In this document: positions 19,151-27,623 of the stretch, in pieces
Layout of the letters: each line of letters starts with the position of its first letter
Numbering within the stretch: position 1 is the stretch's first letter
From: Methylobacterium adhaesivum
GTDB taxonomy: Bacteria; Pseudomonadota; Alphaproteobacteria; Rhizobiales; Beijerinckiaceae
Direction: 5' to 3'
DNA: 64,000 nt
NCBI RefSeq assembly: GCF_022179065.1
Contig: NZ_BPQD01000039.1
Span: forward strand, 62,001-126,000
Made by a program: the position numbers and the translations under genes
Notes under the pieces: model-generated
Told to the model about the DNA's origin: nothing
Seen by the model: the letters and a program-made list of their open reading frames with translations, nothing else
The model's database searches: none

Positions 19151-19312
19151 GCCATTCTCTGGATCTCACAAGGCCCACTGGCCGGCACACTACTGTGATT
19201 GAGTGTGCTTGCGAGCAGACCTTTCAGGTGCTCGTGTAACGCCGGACTACCTACGTCTTTCATCAAGCAATCCATCATAAGGATCGGATGGGAAATTTGT
19301 CTATCTAAAATC

Positions 19313-20548
19313 TCAACGAAGATGTGGAAGAAGCTTATTTATATTCCGGCAAGCCTCAAGAAAACCATTATACCATACAGCTAGTGGGTAATTGGGGTTG
19401 ATTGAGTGCTCGACTTGATTATTTGACTTGAGGTCGGCGACATCTGGGGCCGCCTTATGTCCGGGCTCAGCCATCTCGAACGCATTCGCGGGGATGGTTC
19501 TAAATAGATTATAGGTCCAATTGTCGTGTCGAAATTGCAGAGGGTCCTGATCATTGCTAGCCCAGTCGACTACCAGTGTCGGCCGCCGACGGTTACTAAT
19601 ATCTGAGAATACAGCGTTGAGGTGAAGGTCGCCGAACCCATATCCAATAAACATCAGCGCGTCTGCTTCGTGTATGATCCTGTTTGCTTGCGCAAAATAT
19701 GTTCTAAAAGGCTGCCGAAGAGTCTGATTTGTTTTACCATAGCCGGCAACGATGGGAGATATCGGATAATCTGTGCCTTCGGCGGTATCCTGGAGGTTCC
19801 TGCCAGACGCATGGACGGCGGCGTCTTTAGTCGGTATTTTTCTCCAGGTTATGCCGTGCATCGCAGAGGACGTCCCAGTCATCGCGAAATGAATTGATCC
19901 GTGCAGATGGTAGACAAAATCCCATTGACCCCGTGCAAAGACAGAACTCGCATCAAAGACTCCTGTCGCAGGATCAAATCCGGTGAACAAGTTTGGATCT
20001 GCTTGTTCAAAAACATTGTCATAATTAAGCGTCATAATTCCCACATCAAACTCCTTCCGAAGTACTGACAAGAAATTATTAACCTCTGCAATTTCACGCG
20101 ATTTAATGCTAGGTAGATTTGAGCATTTGTCGATAAACGAATCGACAAGCTCATCTATAAGTGCTGACGTCAAAGATTTAATTATGTCAGAGTCAACTGC
20201 TCTTTTCGCACCGGACACCAGAACGTCGGGTAAATCGACCGGACTGAGCAGAGCATTGGAGCCACGTACGTGACTCGGATCGCCAAAATACGGGCTTAGA
20301 AGATTAAGCTGATACAGAACCTCCTCGAAGTTGGTCCAGTTTCTCAATGCTGGCTTCGGTGACGCCTTATAATAAGCGTCGATCTCATTGCGACAATATC
20401 TATATAAATTTGAAGTTGGATCCGATGCAAGCGGATACAAGGCGGCGGCCCGGGCGTCTAGTATCCGATCAACATCCGATACGGAAGGTAAGCCGAAATC
20501 GAGCGATGCCCCAGCGCCCACGACAATAAGAAGCTTTCTTTTACTCAT
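19313..20548 (-). CDS. SIR2-like NADase-type protein, putative phage defence
   Basis: The 411-residue protein has a SIR2-like fold (SIR2_2 type). Visible are a nucleotide-binding start (LLIVVGAGASLDFGLPS), the catalytic-region segment TLNYDNVFEQ, the histidine segment YHLHGSIHF and the late FIGYGFGDLHLN. Standalone or fused SIR2 domains in defence systems deplete NAD+ upon infection, and that role is inferred here. The start is the ATG at 20548 with a GAGGA 11 bases upstream; an upstream in-frame TTG at 20572 is less likely. Base composition is clearly lower in GC, and codons are richer in A/T, than all neighbouring genes, indicating horizontal acquisition. No partner effector, helicase or membrane protein is adjacent. 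Confidence 0.8.
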   Translation of the reverse strand: MSKRKLLIVVGAGASLDFGLPSVSDVDRILDARAAALYPLASDPTSNLYRYCRNEIDAYYKASPKPALRNWTNFEEVLYQLNLLSPYFGDPSHVRGSNALLSPVDLPDVLVSGAKRAVDSDIIKSLTSALIDELVDSFIDKCSNLPSIKSREIAEVNNFLSVLRKEFDVGIMTLNYDNVFEQADPNLFTGFDPATGVFDASSVFARGQWDFVYHLHGSIHFAMTGTSSAMHGITWRKIPTKDAAVHASGRNLQDTAEGTDYPISPIVAGYGKTNQTLRQPFRTYFAQANRIIHEADALMFIGYGFGDLHLNAVFSDISNRRRPTLVVDWASNDQDPLQFRHDNWTYNLFRTIPANAFEMAEPGHKAAPDVADLKSNNQVEHSINPNYPLAVWYNGFLEACRNINKLLPHLR

Positions 20549-20572
20549 TATTATGGGATCCTCGGGCGCCAA

Positions 20573-20963
20573 GTAAAGCAGTCATTGAGAGCTTCGAATC
20601 AAGAGCCGTCATACTTGTCATCTCGACTCAGATTGGGCGCGATTGTCCATAGCGAGATATAAACCGACGGTCCGCTCATTGTCATGCAGCCAAGTTCGGC
20701 TGTCTACCCCGAGCCGAAGTTGCCGGAAATCCGGCATACGGCCGCATTGGAGAAGCGCAAAATGCGATTGAGGCGGCTGGGTTGGGTCGCAATCGGAAGG
20801 TCCGCTTCTAGGCGCGACGCCCGGTTCCGCTCTCCACCCTATGCAGATACCCACACAGAGACGCAAAAGCCTTCGCCCACGAACGGCAGAGCATCCACGC
20901 GGCGCGAACTGTCCGAGCTTGTGTTCGGCAGGGACAGAACAACCGGTCCGATCCTCCAACAGC
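20573..20963. other. Gene-free flank right of the SIR2 island
   Basis: These 391 bases contain no gene I can support. The first part is AT-rich and must hold the SIR2 promoter. GC content returns to the genome norm at about 20690. The right copy of the 14-bp repeat is inside it. Confidence 0.55.
20795..20808 (+). repeat. 14-bp direct repeat, right copy
   Basis: Second copy of GGAAGGTCCGCTTC, in the same orientation as 19031-19044. No tRNA gene or integrase lies at either copy. Confidence 0.5.
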
Positions 20964-20997
20964 AAAAGGCCCGGCCGCCACACGGGCAACCGGGCCT
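20964..20997 (-). terminator. Rho-independent terminator of the DUF3597 gene
   Basis: On the minus strand AGGCCCGG (20997-20990) pairs with CCGGGCCT (20974-20967) around a 15-base loop, and a T-run (20967-20964) follows. It lies 44 bases after the DUF3597 stop. Confidence 0.8.
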
Positions 20998-21041
20998 CTT
21001 CTACGGGACAGGCGCTGCGGCGCCCCGAACGTTCCGAAAAA

Positions 21042-21449
21042 TCAGTCCTTCAGGTCGGCCGGGACCTTGCCGCCGTTCTCTTCGAGCTTCTTGATCACCT
21101 GCTTGTGCAGCCAGACGTTCATCGTGGCCGAGTCCTCCTTGTCGCCGGTGTAGTGCAGCTCGTCGGCGAGCTGCTTGCGGGCGGTGAGGCTCGAATCGAG
21201 ATCGAGGAGCTTCATCAGATCCACGATGGAGGTGCGCCAGTTCAGGGTCTGGCCGTTCTTGGCGGCCATGCCGTTGAGCACCTGCTCGACATCGACGGGG
21301 CCGGACGTCGAAGCACCGCCGCCGGCCGGAGTCGCAGCGGGCGTGTCGGAACCACCCGTGGAGGCCGGGGCGTCGGCGGGCTTGGCCTGGGCGTCGCCAC
21401 CGCCGAAGGGGTGGAGGATCTTGCTGACGATGCTGCCGAGGAGGCTCAT
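21042..21449 (-). CDS. DUF3597 domain-containing protein
   Basis: The 135-residue protein is a DUF3597 protein. It has a short N-terminal segment (MSLLGSIVSKILHPFGGG), a Pro/Ala/Gly-rich linker (about 22-58) and the conserved C-terminal domain beginning VDVEQVLNGMAAKNG and ending EENGGKVPADLKD. Family members are small and predicted to be LysM-like or peptidoglycan-associated; no function is proven. The start is the ATG at 21449; another in-frame ATG at 21458 is possible. It is a single gene closed by a terminator. Confidence 0.88.
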   Translation of the reverse strand: MSLLGSIVSKILHPFGGGDAQAKPADAPASTGGSDTPAATPAGGGASTSGPVDVEQVLNGMAAKNGQTLNWRTSIVDLMKLLDLDSSLTARKQLADELHYTGDKEDSATMNVWLHKQVIKKLEENGGKVPADLKD

Positions 21450-21775
21450 GGTGGTCATCCCGATTCTGGTATCATCGGCCCGGTGGCCGCATCGCGGGGA
21501 TAACGGAAGCCGACCGCTCCCGTTCCCGTGACCGAAGTCTCGGACGCCCGGACCGAAGCCTTCGCATCGTCGGACGGACGGCAGCCTTTCCGTTCTCCGT
21601 GGGCGCCTGGACGCGGACGAATACGCCAAACTTCGGATCGTCGGCCCGGAGTCCCGAGCAAATTCTTGCGCGGGCGCCGATGCCGTGCCACTGCCCGGTC
21701 GATTCGCGCGGCGGCGCCTCGGCGCCCCCCATGCCCTCGGCTGCCCTCGCCGTCGCCCCAGACCGGACCTGATCG
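21450..21775. other. Divergent intergenic region, DUF3597 / ABC transporter
   Basis: These 326 bases separate divergent genes and should carry both promoters. I see no convincing operator, riboswitch or small gene. Confidence 0.4.
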
Positions 21776-22789
21776 ATGCGCCTCCTGCCCGTTCTCGCGA
21801 TGCTGCTGTCCCTCACGGGCGCCGCCTCGGCCCAGAGCCCCGCCGCCGCGGTCCCCGTGCGCATCGGCGTGATCCCGGTCATCGGCGCGGCTCCCGTCTT
21901 CGTCGCCAACGGCGAGGGCTGGCTGAAGGAAGCGGGCCTCAGCCCGACCTTCACCACCTTCGAATCCGGACCGAACATGATCCAGGCGCTGGCGTCCGGC
22001 ACCATCGACGTCTACGTGGCCGGCGTCGCGCCGCTGGCCGTCGCCCGCACCAAGGGCATCGACGTCCGCGTGGTCGCCGCCACCGCCATCGAGGAGATGG
22101 TGTTCGTGGCAGGTCCCAAGCTCGCCCCCTACTTCGCGAACGGCGCCGACAAGGCGCAGGCGTTTCGGGCGTTCAAGGCCAAGGAGGGCCGCTCCGCGCG
22201 CCTTGCCACCCAGCCGCCGGGCTCGGTGCCCAACACTACCCTGCAGCATTGGCTGTGGCAGGTGGCCAAAGCCGACAAGGCCGATGTCGAGGTGGTCGCC
22301 ATGGGCATCGACGCCACCCAGCAGGCGATGCTGGCCGGGGCCGTCGACGGCGCCTCCATCCGCGAGCCGGCCCTCACCATCGTCCAGCAGCGCAACCCGG
22401 CGATCACGCTCGTCGCCACGGGGGCTGAGATGTTCCCCAACCAGCCGGGCACCGTGGTCGGCGTGTTCGGTGCCTTCGCCGACAAGAACCCGGCGGCCGT
22501 CGAGGGCCTGGTGAAGGCCGTGGTGAAGGCGACGGACCTGCTCAAGTCCGATCCGGCGCGGGCGGCCAAGCCCGTGGAGGCGGCCCTCGGCAAGGGCATC
22601 ACCGATCTCGCCACTATCCAGAAGGCCCTCACCTCCCCGGCGGCGAAGTTCACCGCGGACCCCCGCGCCATCGTGGCGGCGACGAAAGCGATGCAGGCCT
22701 ATCAGGTCTCCATCGGCACCCTCGACAAGGACGTGCCCCTGGACGGCCTGTTCGATCCGCGCCCCTACGAGGCGGCCATCGCCCGCTAA
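21776..22789 (+). CDS. NitT/TauT-type ABC transporter substrate-binding protein
   Basis: The 337-residue periplasmic protein begins with a clear signal peptide (cleavage near AASAQS, residue 20). It has the SsuA/NMT1-like layout: VRIGVIPVIGAAPVFVAN at the start, then GPNMIQALASGTIDVYVAGVAP, which is the typical ligand-loop region of sulfonate/nitrate/taurine binding proteins. The permease and ATPase genes follow at once on the same strand. The ligand cannot be told from the sequence; aliphatic sulfonates, aromatic acids or pyrimidine precursors are all possible in this family. Confidence 0.9.
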   Translation: MRLLPVLAMLLSLTGAASAQSPAAAVPVRIGVIPVIGAAPVFVANGEGWLKEAGLSPTFTTFESGPNMIQALASGTIDVYVAGVAPLAVARTKGIDVRVVAATAIEEMVFVAGPKLAPYFANGADKAQAFRAFKAKEGRSARLATQPPGSVPNTTLQHWLWQVAKADKADVEVVAMGIDATQQAMLAGAVDGASIREPALTIVQQRNPAITLVATGAEMFPNQPGTVVGVFGAFADKNPAAVEGLVKAVVKATDLLKSDPARAAKPVEAALGKGITDLATIQKALTSPAAKFTADPRAIVAATKAMQAYQVSIGTLDKDVPLDGLFDPRPYEAAIAR

Positions 22790-22795
22790 CCCGCG

Positions 22796-23544
22796 ATGAC
22801 CGCGTTCCGCTCCACGGCGCTCGCCGCCCTCGGGCTCGCCGCCTTCCTGGTGTTCTGGGAAGCGATGCCGCGCCTCGGCCTCATCAACCCGGCCTTCCTG
22901 CCGCCGCCGAGCACGATTCCCGCCGCCTTCCTGCGGGAGATCGAACTCGGGGTCTGGGGCGAGGCCGTGTGGTCGAGCCTGAGCCACTACGTCGTCGGCC
23001 TCGTCGCCGGAGCCGGGGCCGGCATCGGGCTTGGCCTCCTCAGCGGCATGTTCTCCGGCTTCGAGGCGTTCACCGCCTGGATCGTGCGGTTGCTGCGCCC
23101 GATCCCCGGCCTCGCCTGGGTGCCCTTCGCCATCATCTGGTTCGGGGTGCAGCCCTCGGCCGCCGTGTTCATCATCGCCATCGGGGTGTTCTGGATCGTG
23201 TTCTTCGCGACGCAGGGCGCCGTGCGGGGGGTCGACCGCGACCTCGTCGAGGTCGCGCGGGCCTTCGGCTTCCGCTCGCCCTGGGCGCGCCTCACCAAGA
23301 TCCTGCTGCCGGCCGCCACCCCCGGCATCCTCGTGGGCCTGCGCACGGCCCTCGGTCAGGCGTGGATGGCCGTGGTCGCCGCCGAGATCTTCGGGGTGCC
23401 GGGCGTCGGCGCGCGCATGATGCAGGCCTCCAGCCTCCTCTCCACCGACATCGTGGTGGTCTACATGCTCACCATGGCCGGCCTCTACGGCCTGTTCGAC
23501 ACCGGCTTCGTTGCCCTCCAGGGTTGGCTCCTGCGGTGGCGCGC

Positions 23545-23548
<4 letters not shown>
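22796..23548 (+). CDS. ABC transporter permease (NitT/TauT type)
   Basis: The 250-residue protein has about six membrane helices and the EAA-type cytoplasmic loop that contacts the ATPase (VEVARAFGFRSPWARLTKILLPAATPGILVGLR). It starts six bases after the binding-protein gene and overlaps the ATPase gene by four bases. Its size is normal for SsuC/TauC-type permeases. Confidence 0.92.
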
Positions 23549-24303
<755 letters not shown>

Positions 24304-24429
24304 CGGCGCGTCCCGGCATGCGCCGTCCCATCCCCGCCGCGCACCGGCGCATTGCGCCGCGCGTGCGCCGGGCCTAACCCCGCTCCGGGCGGCCGGCTTT
24401 GCCCCCTGCGCGACCCGAGGAGAAGGCCG

Positions 24430-24642
24430 ATGCGCCGCCGCACCCGCTCCCTAATCGGCACCGTCACGATGCTGGCCTTCGTGATCGTCTACGCGCCCCT
24501 CGCCATGGCGCTCGCCGACAGCCGGATCTCGCAGACCCCGGCCCCCGTGCAGGCGGTGCTCTACGCGATCCTCGGCATCGCCTGGATCATCCCCCTGATG
24601 CCGCTCATCCGCTGGATGCAGCGCCCCGACCCGGACGCGTGA
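24430..24642 (+). CDS. DUF2842 small membrane protein
   Basis: The 70-residue protein has two hydrophobic helices (about 9-28 and 42-62) and the Arg-rich N-terminus (MRRRTRSLIGTV) of DUF2842, a family found mainly in alphaproteobacteria. It ends in IPLMPLIRWMQRPDPDA. A strong GAGGAGA site (24416-24422) sets the start. The function is unknown. Confidence 0.88.
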   Translation: MRRRTRSLIGTVTMLAFVIVYAPLAMALADSRISQTPAPVQAVLYAILGIAWIIPLMPLIRWMQRPDPDA

Positions 24643-24722
24643 ATTCCGCACGCCGGGTTTTCGCCGTACTCGGCGGGCAGAGACGGTTCCACTCCCGACA
24701 GTTCCGCTCGTGTCGAAGGTCG

Positions 24723-25109
24723 ATGCCCCGCACCATGCCCCTCCGCCCGACCCTCGTCCTCCTCGCCCTCCTCGCGCCCGCCCTCGCCGCTGCACAGGGC
24801 ACTCCGCGCTCCGTGGGCGAGTGCGAACGCCTGAAGAACGACCTCGCCTACAACCAGTGCCTGGCGATGTTCGGGCCGGCCGCCAAGAACATCGCGGGAG
24901 GCATCGCCGAAGGCGCGGCGTCCGCCTCGGCCTCCGTGGCGACGGCGCTCGCCGCCATCCCGCCCGGCATCGCGGCCGCCCTGCCGTCCACCGTGCAGGA
25001 GACCGGCCGGCGCGGTCGGCGCGGACGCTACGGCCGTCATGGCCGCCAGAGCGCCAGCTTCGACACCGGCGGCGGTGCGCGGTCGTACCGCCGCCACCGC
25101 CGGCGTTGA
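24723..25109 (+). CDS. Small secreted protein with an Arg/Gly-rich tail
   Basis: The 128-residue protein has a signal peptide (cleavage near ALAAAQG, residue 25), a short conserved-looking segment with two cysteines (SVGECERLKNDLAYNQCLA) and an Ala-rich middle. The C-terminal third alternates Arg and Gly/His/Tyr (GRRGRRGRYGRHGRQ, then SYRRHRRR). I do not recognise a named family. The two cysteines 14 residues apart in the mature part could form a disulfide. The start is the ATG at 24723; 24735 is an alternative. Confidence 0.68.
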   Translation: MPRTMPLRPTLVLLALLAPALAAAQGTPRSVGECERLKNDLAYNQCLAMFGPAAKNIAGGIAEGAASASASVATALAAIPPGIAAALPSTVQETGRRGRRGRYGRHGRQSASFDTGGGARSYRRHRRR

Positions 25110-25159
25110 GACCGGATCAAGGCCCCGGCGTATCTAATTGATAAAACTCAAATATTATT

Positions 25160-26209
25160 TCAGTCGACGTTGATCCTTCGTCCTCGGTTCCAGGCGAGGA
25201 ACGGCACGCCGGAGAGTAGGCCCGCGAGGGCCGCCGCGCTTTGATGGCATCCGTTCACCGAAACCCGCGGCAGGGCCTGCAGATGGTCCACATGACCGGG
25301 AAACAGGTGGCCCGGACGCGTCGTCACCGCCGTGACGAAGCCGAGCTCCCGCGCAAGCGCGAATTCCCGAGGCCCGGCGGAGGTCGGATCGCCGACGGGA
25401 TAGGATAGGTGCCGCACGGGGCGGTCGAGTTCGTAGGCGAGGCGGTCGCGTCCCACCTCGACCTCCCGGCGCAGCGTCGCCGCAGCGTGCTTGGCGAGCA
25501 TCGGGTGACTCACCGTATGGGCGCCGAACGTCACCGCCGGGTCGCGGGCGAGGTCGCGGAGATCGTCCCAGCCGAGGCAGAGTTCGGATGCCAGGGCCCC
25601 GGCTGGAAAACCGGCCTGCCGGCACAACGCCGCGATGGCCGCCAGGAGGCGCTCCTCCGGCCCGGCGCGCAGGGCGCGATAGACCGCCTCGAACGCCGCC
25701 AGCTTCTGTGCGGCGCCGACAGCCGGAAGATCGAGATCCGTACCGGGGAGCCGCACCCGATCGAGGCGCGCGATGGCCCGCTCCAGTTCGAGCCACCACA
25801 GGCGCCCGTGCCCATCGGCGAAGTCGCTCGTTACGAACAGATTCCAGGGGACGCCGTGACGGCGCAGGACCGGTGCGGCGTGCTCGACATTGTCGCGATA
25901 GCCGTCGTCGAAGGTGAGGACGGCGAACGGCGCGCGGTCCGTCCCCGCGAGCCGTTCCGGCACCGCGTCCAGACCGATCACCTCGAACCCGCGCCGGGCG
26001 AGGTCGACGAGCACCCGATCCAGGAAGGCTGGCGTGATGGCGAGCAGCCGATTGGGCGCATAGGCGCCGGGCGGCTCGGGGCGGACATGGTGGAAGGTGA
26101 GGATCACGCCCCGCCCCCGCGTCAGGGGGGCGAGCCAGCGGTCGGCGCCCGTCGCGGCGATGGCCCGGAACCCGGCCTCGAACAACTGGTGGCGGCGGGC
26201 TGTGGACAT
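25160..26209 (-). CDS. Polysaccharide deacetylase (NodB-homology domain)
   Basis: The 349-residue protein carries a carbohydrate esterase family 4 domain. It has the metal/acid motif TFDDGYRDN (about residue 107) and the histidine motif GAHTVSHPML. It would remove N-acetyl groups from a polysaccharide or trim a lipid-linked sugar. No signal peptide is visible, so action in the cytoplasm or on a membrane intermediate is likely. The start ATG at 26209 has an excellent GGAGGT site three bases upstream. It is divergent from the CelD-like acetyltransferase gene, next to exopolysaccharide genes. Confidence 0.9.
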   Translation of the reverse strand: MSTARRHQLFEAGFRAIAATGADRWLAPLTRGRGVILTFHHVRPEPPGAYAPNRLLAITPAFLDRVLVDLARRGFEVIGLDAVPERLAGTDRAPFAVLTFDDGYRDNVEHAAPVLRRHGVPWNLFVTSDFADGHGRLWWLELERAIARLDRVRLPGTDLDLPAVGAAQKLAAFEAVYRALRAGPEERLLAAIAALCRQAGFPAGALASELCLGWDDLRDLARDPAVTFGAHTVSHPMLAKHAAATLRREVEVGRDRLAYELDRPVRHLSYPVGDPTSAGPREFALARELGFVTAVTTRPGHLFPGHVDHLQALPRVSVNGCHQSAAALAGLLSGVPFLAWNRGRRINVD

Positions 26210-26354
26210 CGGACCTCCGGGCGCAGGCCCGCGAGACTGCCGCGGCAACCGGCAAGGTTCCGTTACCCACACCGACAGGACAGCCGCCCCGCTTCATCCG
26301 CCGTTTAAGGGTCGAGCCCCCCAATGCGCACCGGCCGAGCGGGAGGCGACAGCG

Positions 26355-27569
26355 ATGACGGGCGGTGTACAGGCCGACGGAGGGGAGATGATCCGGGACA
26401 CGGCGCACGGTACCCCGACAGCGGAGATCTTCTCCGATCTGGCCTCCGTCGAGGCCCTGTGGCGGGGCTTGGAAGCCGATCCGGCCGCCCTCGCCACTCC
26501 GTATCAGCGCTTCGACTGGGTTGCGGCCTACATCCGATCGGAGCCGGACACCGCCCTGCGGATCTTCGTGCTGCGCGACGCCGCCGGGCGGCCCGAAGCC
26601 GTGATCCCCTGCCATGTCAGGCGCGAGCACGGTCTGTGCGTCGCGCGGGTCGTCGGCGCCAAGCACGCCAATTTCCACATGCCCCTCTTCGCCGCGCGGA
26701 CGGCGGCGGCCCTGCGGCCGAAGGATCTGATGGAGCGGCTCCGGATCGCTGGCCGGAGCGAGGGGATCGCCGCCTACGCCTTCACGCATCAGCCCTTCTT
26801 GTGGGAGGGAACGGCCAATCCCCTCGGCCTTCGGGCCGATCCCTCGCCGAGCGATGCCTACGGCCTCCACCTCGATTCCGACCCCGAAGCCACCGTCAAG
26901 CACGTGTTCAGCGCCGATGCCCGCAAGAAGCTGCGCGCCAAGGAGAAGAAGCTCGTCGAGGCGTTCGGCCCGGTGGCCTACCGGGTCGCACGGACGGATG
27001 CGGAGGTCACGGCCTACCTCGCGGCGTTCTACACGCAGAAGGCCGCGCGCTTTGCCGCCCTCGGCATCGTCGATCCCTATGCCGACGCGCCGATACGGGA
27101 CTTCATCGCGGCCGGCGCCCGCCGGGACGGCCGGTCCGGCGAGGCGGCCATCGAGGTCGCGGCCCTGGTCGGTCTCGAGGGCGGACGGGTGTTCGCGGTC
27201 TTCGCCGGTGCCGTCGACGCGAATCGCTACAGCGGCATGATGACGTCGTTCGACCAGGACCCGGCGGTGAGCCGCTCGAGCCCCGGGGACATCCTGCTGC
27301 AGTATCTCGTCTGGGATCAGGCGGCCCGTGGCCGCCGCGCCCTCGACCTCGGCGTCGGCGAGGCGCGCTACAAGACCAACACCTGCGATGAGACCATCGC
27401 CCTCGGCGAGGTGACGATTCCCGTGACCCTCCCGGGGCGGATCTTCGCCCTCAAGACCGTTGGCGCCGCCCGGATCAAGCGTCGGATCAAGCGGAATCCG
27501 CGCCTGTCGGCCTTGGTCCGCCGCCTACGCGACTGGCAGAGGGCCGTCCTCGGACGGAACCGCCACTGA
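26355..27569 (+). CDS. CelD/BcsL-type GNAT acetyltransferase, exopolysaccharide-linked
   Basis: The 404-residue protein matches the CelD/BcsL acetyltransferases (Acetyltransf_6 type). It has an N-terminal domain with TPYQRFDWVAAYI and a C-terminal GNAT half with KKLRAKEKKLVEAFG, YSGMMTSFDQDPAVSRSSPGD and the ending motif LDLGVGEARYKTNTCDE. Such proteins occur in bacterial cellulose and exopolysaccharide loci and are thought to acylate a sugar or carrier. The start ATG at 26355 has GGAGG 8 bases upstream. Neighbours are a deacetylase (divergent) and the Wzc-like gene (convergent), which supports a role in polymer decoration. Confidence 0.85.
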   Translation: MTGGVQADGGEMIRDTAHGTPTAEIFSDLASVEALWRGLEADPAALATPYQRFDWVAAYIRSEPDTALRIFVLRDAAGRPEAVIPCHVRREHGLCVARVVGAKHANFHMPLFAARTAAALRPKDLMERLRIAGRSEGIAAYAFTHQPFLWEGTANPLGLRADPSPSDAYGLHLDSDPEATVKHVFSADARKKLRAKEKKLVEAFGPVAYRVARTDAEVTAYLAAFYTQKAARFAALGIVDPYADAPIRDFIAAGARRDGRSGEAAIEVAALVGLEGGRVFAVFAGAVDANRYSGMMTSFDQDPAVSRSSPGDILLQYLVWDQAARGRRALDLGVGEARYKTNTCDETIALGEVTIPVTLPGRIFALKTVGAARIKRRIKRNPRLSALVRRLRDWQRAVLGRNRH

Positions 27570-27623
27570 TGGATCGCCGCCGGCCCCGAGCGCAACGGTG
27601 GCGCGGGCGTTCGTGAGGCGGGG

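Larger units (their letters stand above)
18894..19312. other. Gene-free flank left of the SIR2 island
   Basis: No credible gene is present in these 419 bases. Composition falls from the window's usual high GC towards AT-rich sequence at about 19190. The stretch holds one copy of a 14-bp sequence repeated on the other side of the SIR2-like gene, and an imperfect inverted repeat with the same core. Confidence 0.6.

Noticed and set aside
19009-19278. Small minus-strand frame after the SIR2-like gene
   Set aside because: It has no ribosome-binding site, no recognisable domain and mixed composition across the island edge.
18894-21041. tRNA-anchored integrative element around the SIR2-like gene
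   Set aside because: No tRNA, integrase or attachment-site pair is visible. Only short repeats are present.
20684-21094. Plus-strand frame in the right flank of the SIR2 island
   Set aside because: It runs over the DUF3597 terminator and into that gene on the opposite strand, with no similarity to known proteins.
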